Source: Ailanthus altissimus (Eukaryota; Streptophyta; Magnoliopsida; Sapindales; Simaroubaceae). Taken from it: a stretch of DNA of 64,000 nucleotides. The notes beneath the pieces are model-generated. The model searched no databases, was not told the origin of the DNA, and saw nothing but the letters and a program-made list of their open reading frames with translations. A program made the translations under genes and the position numbers. Below are positions 58,010 through 64,000 of the stretch, in pieces. Location of the stretch: contig OX327683.1 of the NCBI GenBank assembly GCA_946807835.1, positions 15,009,001 through 15,073,000 on the forward strand. The letters run 5' to 3'. How positions within the stretch are numbered: the stretch's first letter is position 1; each line of letters opens with the position of its first letter.

Positions 58010-59100
58010 TGTTTTAGGGTGTATGCATGTAGATTCTGTACATGTTGAAATAATTAAATACATGTTTCACATATACAATTTACAACGGAATTAAACACAT
58101 AATCAATATATACACAAGCATTCTGAACCAAAACAACTTAAGGTTACAGAAACTTACCCTTGAAGAACTTCAGTGATGAATCATCATTCGAAGCTTACAC
58201 AAAAGTCCACTCGTGTTCAATTCTAGTTCGTAAGGATCCGTTAGATTACAAAAGTTAGAATGGTAACTTCTTTGATCAATTTTTAGCAAGATGAAACTTG
58301 GATTTCTCTCAAATGTGAGTTTATTTGTTAAGAACAAAATGGGGACTTATATGAAACAAGTTCAAAACTTATTTTTATACTTAGTAAAAATGTTTTGGGG
58401 GGGGGGCTAAATGCAACACTTGCAAAGTTTTAGCCACCTCACACTTTGCATAGTTGACACTTGTCATTCATGTATCCCATGCATGCTGCCAAGTGTCAAT
58501 CATGTAAAGCCCCCATGTGCTACTTGTCACACAAGTGAAAATGTGTCAAGATTCTCTTTGCCATGCAATATGAATCTTTTTGCAACATTTGCAAAGTATA
58601 CATTCCACTTTTTAGGGAGGTCCTGAAATGTGTTTTACTTTTTAAAATCATCCCGAATCGAACCGTTTGATCTATCTCGCTACCCTAGTGCTCGACAAAT
58701 ATATTTCGTATTATAAGACTCCCTAAGTTCACATCTGTTTGTCTTACGGAACACTTTCGCAAGTCCGTGACAATGCCTCATATACACGTTACGGATATTA
58801 CAGAACGGAGTGTTGAACCATACAAGTTGAGATCAACCATATCCGTATAATCCCTCTGTCATATATATATATCATGGAAGAGCAGAGATATAGATTACGA
58901 CCATCAAATATCCATTCTTTAATAACTTTGAGGATCCTTCTTACTGATGATTTCCCTAACTAACCTAAACCCAGGGAGGTAACCGTTCATTTAGACTTTT
59001 TTTAGTCAACCTGAGACTGCTCATGCCATACTACTTTGTAAAGATGTTTTCCTAGATGGGAATCACCCATTCTTAGCTAATTTTGAACTCCTTGAGGGTC
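58010..59100. repeat. LTR-like repeat block R1
   Basis: Shares ordered segments with 62500-63900: TGTATGCATGTAGATT; ACAACGGAATTAAACA (R2 ACGCAACGGAAGTATTTA); CAATTCTAGTTCGTAAGGAT (R2 CAATTCTAGTTCACAACTAA); GACTCCCTAAGTTCACA (R2 GACTCTCTAGGTCCATG); TACAGAACGG-G; and GAAGAGCAGAGATATAGAT. No genes are carried. The start with CGCAACGGAA resembles copia LTRs such as the block at 8842-9820 (AACGCAGCGAAATTT). It contains a 10-base G run at 58398 and an inverted pair TTGACACTTG/CAAGTGTCAA near 58455-58500. Confidence 0.6.
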
Positions 59101-59699
59101 TTGTGTGGGGTGTACGTCTTATGGTCAAGGTTGGTCTAACTGAGCCCTCATTTTAAGAGTTACAATACCTATACAAGATAAAATCTAACTTGAAAAAGAG
59201 TAAGGTCTCTATTACTTGTCTCTTAATAGCAGCCTAGCACCTATTATACGATGCGATTGTCCACCGTTAATAAAAGGTGAAAATTGTAATTGTTTTTTGC
59301 TGAAGCGAACTAAGGACAAGAAATTTGTGGTTCCATGTTTGGGACTTGGTCAGTTTCCACAAGATTCACATCAAGTATAAGTTGCCTTTATCAATTTGTT
59401 TTGACTGCTACTTATCTTTTTTGAGAGTTCTCTCTTACTCATTGTTTTTATTTTGTAGCTTCTTAGCATCTAAGTTTAAAACTTGCTGACTAGGTTAAAG
59501 CAACCTAGTCAGCAAGGATTAGGGTTACACAACAGTGTGCATTTAATTGGTGTGACTTTTTGTCTGCAAAATCTCTTTGGACTTTGAACCTAATTTCTTA
59601 TTTGCCCATAAACCTTTCGTCTCCAAAGAGAATGAAGAGAAGTAAGTTTCCTTGCTTCATGGTATATTATATATTTTATAAGTTTGATATTTTAGTTTT
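59101..59699. other. Spacer with one perfect hairpin
   Basis: No gene is seen. A perfect 15-bp inverted repeat, CTTGCTGACTAGGTT (59482-59496) with AACCTAGTCAGCAAG (59502-59516), encloses the loop AAAGC. Confidence 0.7.
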
Positions 59700-61060
59700 A
59701 TCTCTTTATTTTGAAGAAATGCCACGATCTAGCTAGGAGCCTAGAATGAAACTTTGCAAACCCAGAGGAGAGAAGGCATTGTTCGATACTTGATGGGGGT
59801 CAAAGAGAGAGAGAGGCAGGGTTCATCTATAACCAGTAGAGATGCTTCAAGCAATAGAGGTAGAAACCTGCCAGAGATCCCTTTGACAACGATTATTGTA
59901 GACCATCCTAGAGATCAACCTCAGAGCGCTCCTTCTTGAGCGAAGAGGGTAAAAGTGTAGCTAGCCCTTTAGCTCCTATAAAACCCTTTCAAGAGAGACT
60001 TATTGCCCTCATCGAGGTCCTCAAATTCTATTATAAACTAAAGTGGTTCCTAGGTGTGATAAGCTTGATTGAGAAAGATTGAGCAGCTTGGTAAATACTA
60101 ACACTCCCTCTTTTAAAATTGATGATATTGCTCCTAGTAAGTAGGCCAAACTTTAGCACTTGGCCCCACTCATAAAAAAGAGAGAGTAGTATATCCTTCT
60201 TGAGTGTGCTCGTGAATTTGTGAATCAAGATCCCATCTCTATCGCTCATCATGTTATCACTAGCTTGTTCAATGCGAGCTTATTTCTTCTCTCTTCTTTC
60301 TAATTCTATATTTGCTTTGGTAAATTATAACTTTTGAAAATCCTTTTTTAGGTTTCCTTTGCTCTGTCTCAATGCTACAATGACATCCTTCGCCTCTTCA
60401 ATACTAGCCTTTATGCTCAAGATTTAAAGGTAAAATTATAGGAGGCGAGGCGTCATACTGAAGAGTCTAAGAATAAGGCCAATAACGTGAAGAAGAAAGG
60501 TCACTTGCTATCTAAGGATTACAAAGGCTTAAAGGTTAAGGGCCAGAAGGCTGAAATGAAAAAGGCTAAGGTCGAAAGTAGTCTCACAGTTAGAGAAACA
60601 AGTTCTTCTTTGGCAAATCAAGTATCATAGGTTGTGGCAACAGTTGAGAGTAAGGCCTCGGAGTTCTCACAACAAGTTCGATAAAAAAATTTAGATCGAT
60701 TCTACTATAAAAGCTCTAAAGTAAGATCAAATAGAGGTTAAAAAGAAGGTGAAAAAGACTGAATAAACTGAGATAACGAGTAGATCAGACAGTCGCACTA
60801 AAGGATTACTGAGCTTCAAGGGTTTTAGAAGGGTATACAAACTGCATTAAGGCTTTGAAAAAGTATTACCCAGATCTTGACCTTAAATGGCTCGAGATCG
60901 TAAGCTCTCAAGCCAAAGTAGAGGTTGCTAAGGAATCTTTTTTGGGTTGTGAATGAAGCCCTTATTAACCCACTCTCTTTCCAATTAATGAAATCGCTTA
61001 GAAAGCTAAGGAAGTATCTCATAAAAATAGTTCCCTAGTTGCTTAGATGTTTTTTTTCTT
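59700..61060 (+). pseudogene. Decayed gag-like coiled-coil reading region
   Basis: With frame changes and stops the plus strand reads a low-complexity N-terminal part (QRREGIVRYLMGVKERERQG). A coiled-coil-like stretch follows (LKVKGQKAEMKKAKVESSLT, near 60530-60600). It ends with EGYTNCIKALKKYYPDLDLKW LEIVSSQAKVEVAKE at about 60828-60940. This layout resembles putative gag proteins of plant Ty3/gypsy-type elements, which end in a helical block followed by a YPDLDL-like motif. The assignment is tentative, and no pol follows in the window. Confidence 0.45.
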
Positions 61061-62499
61061 TGTTTTACTCTTTTGCAATTAAGGGGACTCAGTCCTCAAT
61101 GACATAGTGCGTTGATTTTGCTAGATAATGAAACTTTTTGCTTGTTAATTTGTATTTGTTCCAATATTTCTATTCCTAGATTTCTTAATTGTGGTTGACT
61201 TTTATTAGTGTATTCATATTATCTTTTTCAAAGGTGGTTGGGATGTCATAAAGATCATCCTAAATTTTTTAAATGATTGAGAGGGTCATAGGGGCCCTTC
61301 CCTTATGCCCATCGATTCTTTGCTTGATAAAACGAGTTATAGAGGCCTTACTGTATAATCACTTATCCACAACTAATAAGAATAAGTATTTATATATATA
61401 TAATATTTATATTTTATTTATATGTGGGTGATATTTGATTTATGTATTGTTATTAGTATTGTTTGTATAGATTAAGGACCTTCTACTAGTATTAGGTTTA
61501 TTTGAAAGACTTTAGATTTATTTTAGGGATCAAATTATAATACTTTAAAAGTTTTAGGGGTTAATTTGTAAATATAAAAAATTAACCTCTTAGTATAAAA
61601 ATACACATTTTAAACCTTAATTCACTCTTTTTTTTTATCGAGCCATCACTTTTAGAGAGAGAAAAGAGAGAAATAGAGGGGAGAGAAAGAGAAGAAGAAG
61701 AAATTAAAATTTTAAGCCTTAAGATGTATATCATAACTCTTTCTCAATTTGTTGGTGTTAATTAAGTTAATTTATTTAAGTTTTAATTTCTAAAAATATG
61801 AAAAATTGGATATTTGATGTGGATTTTGTAAGATATATTGAGAATTGATGATGATTATAGAAACAACTTGATGAATCATGAAGATTTTGTAGAATTTCTA
61901 CTTGATAGTATCTCTATCCGAGAATTTTTAAATTTTTATACATCGATTCTTGATTTGATTTTTGAAAATATGAAACTAGACATGTTTATAATTATTTGAG
62001 ACTTTGAATTGATAGAAAATTTCATAAATTGAATTTTTAGTGAATTTATAAATATAACCCTAAAATTCTAAAATTTCCTGTGTTAACAATATGCTAAAGT
62101 GACAAATAAGTTTTGGTCTGCTAAATGATCTATAAAAATTACGAATTTCTGTAATATGATATATTTATATGTCTAATATGATATATTCAAAATTAAACAT
62201 TTAGATCAATGTGATAAAATTGTTATGATTTTTCGAAATTGTATCAGCTCACTATACTGTTTGATCAATAGTTTTTAAGCTATGAAATAAAATAGTTCTA
62301 AAATACTTTTGGCAGGGGTTTTGAAGTAAAACATTTATCATGGATTTATATATGTATCAAGAGTAACTTTGTGTTATTTTTATAATTTTTGAGTTAGTAT
62401 ATGATTTTATAAAATTCGGAGACTGAATATTGTTCAGTAAATATCTTGATCCCGCCAGAATAATAGTTTGAATTTAATGGTGTTTATGAAATGGATTGT
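61061..62499. other. AT-rich region, nothing recognised
   Basis: Contains a GA-rich stretch (61654-61703) and a short TA run (about 61391-61403). No coding frame above background. Confidence 0.55.
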
Positions 62500-64000
62500 G
62501 TAGGAATTATGATATAATATGTTGTGTGATATGGTGTGTGATGTGTATAGATGTATATAATTTCAAAAATTAAATACGCAACGGAAGTATTTATACATAT
62601 TAAACAATATGTAACATATTCAAGCATGTATGATCATTCAAGTACATATATATCTCATATATATATTTCATGCATGATATAAAATGAATAACAAATAAAT
62701 AACCTACCCGGATATGAAGGTAGCTTTACAATTCTTCAAGAACTCCAAGCTTCAATTTGTTGAGCTCACCTTGAAGTGTTCCCTTGCACAATTCTAGTTC
62801 ACAACTAAATCCGGTGGGATTGTGAAGCTAGAATGGCAGCCTTGAATTTTCAGCAAATGATTGTTTTAACACTTAAAACAATTTGTCCTTATGATTACTA
62901 CCAAGAGATGAGAAGAATTAAGTGTTTTCTATAGTTCTTTACAACTCTATATGTTGTAGCTTGGTAAGCCTTTGCATTTTCTCTCAACACTTTGAGAAAA
63001 ACACTTAGGAAAAGCTCTCAATTCTCTCTCCTTTCTCCTAGAACGAATTTCACTCTATCTTGCACAAATTGAACTCTTTCAATTCTTTCTTAAGTGCAAA
63101 GAATGATTTCTCTTAGTGCTCCACCACAACTTAACCATGTTTGCCATTACAAACATTAATCTATCATATTTTTCACTCACCAATTTGATTCAACAAATTG
63201 AATCAATTTCTAGAGAGTAAATGGCATTTAATCAATGTTAAGTGGTTTTACCACTTCCTTAGTGCATCAATTAATAATTACTAAGTGGTAAACTTTCCTT
63301 ATTATTAATAACAAGTGCCTTCTCCATTAGTAAATGGTGTTTGCCACTTATTCCAATTAATAATAATAATTTGATTAATATATAAAATATTAATAATTCA
63401 AAACTATTTTGAATATTTACATTTACCATATATGTATTTACCAAGCAAGCTAAATAGGTAAATATATGGTAAATAATTTATGGAGCAAGATTATGTCACT
63501 TGTCAAATTCTTATTGGTTAACAACTCTTGTAAACCAATAATGTATTTTACCTTCAATTATTGACAAGTGAATAATAAAAGAAACCTTGAAACATTTTTC
63601 ATTTTTCTGGAAATTGTTGGATTAATTGTTCAATCCAATTCGCTGCCCCAGTGCACAACGAGTACACTTTATATTGTGGGACTCTCTAGGTCCATGCCCG
63701 ATTTGTCATATGAAACTATTTCACACGTCCGTGAACAATATCCCACACACATGTTATAGATATTACAAAACGGCGCATTAGACCATACAAGTTGAGGTTA
63801 TATCATATTCGTATAATTCTTCCATCATAAATATCCTAGAAGAGCAGAGATATAGATCAACACCGTCAAGTCTCCATGTGCTCAACCATAAACTTATCTC
63901 TAGATTAGTATTTCAATAAATAATATCCGTAAACACTTTTACGATATTATTTTTCCGTGAATAAAATTAATTCTTTGATATGTCTGCTTGTGGCCATAAG
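62500..64000. repeat. LTR-like repeat block R2, runs off the window
   Basis: Diverged relative of R1. Ordered matches include CAATTCTAGTTCACAACTAA (about 62800), GGGACTCTCTAGGTCCATGC (63679), CACACGTCCGTGAACAAT, ACCATACAAGTTGAGGTTAT and AGAAGAGCAGAGATATAGAT (63838). No coding domain. Probably a retroelement LTR or leader that continues beyond 64000. Confidence 0.6.

Noticed and set aside
58396..58408. G run as a possible G-quadruplex or assembly flaw
   Set aside because: A single homopolymer of about ten G gives no basis for either claim.

Overview
This is AT-rich nuclear DNA of a flowering plant. Introns have GT-AG borders, one gene is a plant taxilin and others derive from plant TFIIF-beta, and the rest is filled with Ty1/copia, Ty3/gypsy-type, LINE, SINE and PIF/Harbinger elements. 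The retroelement and gene styles suggest a eudicot; the species cannot be told from sequence alone. ORFs over 60 codons are mostly shadows. The three gene types (an unknown membrane protein, TFIIF-beta-like pseudogenes, taxilin) were rebuilt exon by exon on the minus strand.

Layout. 1-12985 is a nested retrotransposon stack. An old plus-strand copia (480-1093, resuming at 9826-12985) was split by a minus-strand copia (1094-9820, flanked by GTTGA/ATTGA). That second element was itself hit by two TG...CA solo LTRs with perfect 5-bp target-site duplications (2528-3946, ATGTA; 4202-4908, TAGAC). Its two ends are unrelated long palindromes, and its leader holds four copies of a conserved motif, three of them framed by imperfect inverted flanks. 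13875-16450 is an intact-looking four-exon gene for a conserved plant protein with hydrophobic C-terminal segments (351 aa, function unknown). 16570-19149 is AT-rich intergenic DNA.

19150-51097 is a direct tandem duplication of about 16 kb (19150-35161 and 35165-51097, 3-base filler TTA at the junction). Each unit carries, left to right: a TFIIF-beta (RAP30) pseudogene with a locally duplicated exon 3; a SINE with a 14-bp target duplication; a truncated LINE-type RNase H remnant with poly(A); an AT-rich minisatellite; a decayed two-gene PIF/Harbinger transposon of about 5.3 kb; and a second, shorter TFIIF-beta fragment. Divergence between the copies is uneven along the unit.

51473-56850 is a taxilin gene on the minus strand. 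Its eleven coding exons sum to 1398 bp (465 aa), with a probable 5'UTR exon and intron. 56950-64000 has no supported host gene. It contains two related LTR-like blocks (58010-59100 and 62500-window end), a perfect 15-bp hairpin and a decayed gag-like coiled-coil reading region.

The genes form no pathway. The window is best read as two ordinary housekeeping-type genes flanking a recently duplicated, transposon-loaded pseudogene block. All identity statements come from reading by eye; no alignment or database search was run.
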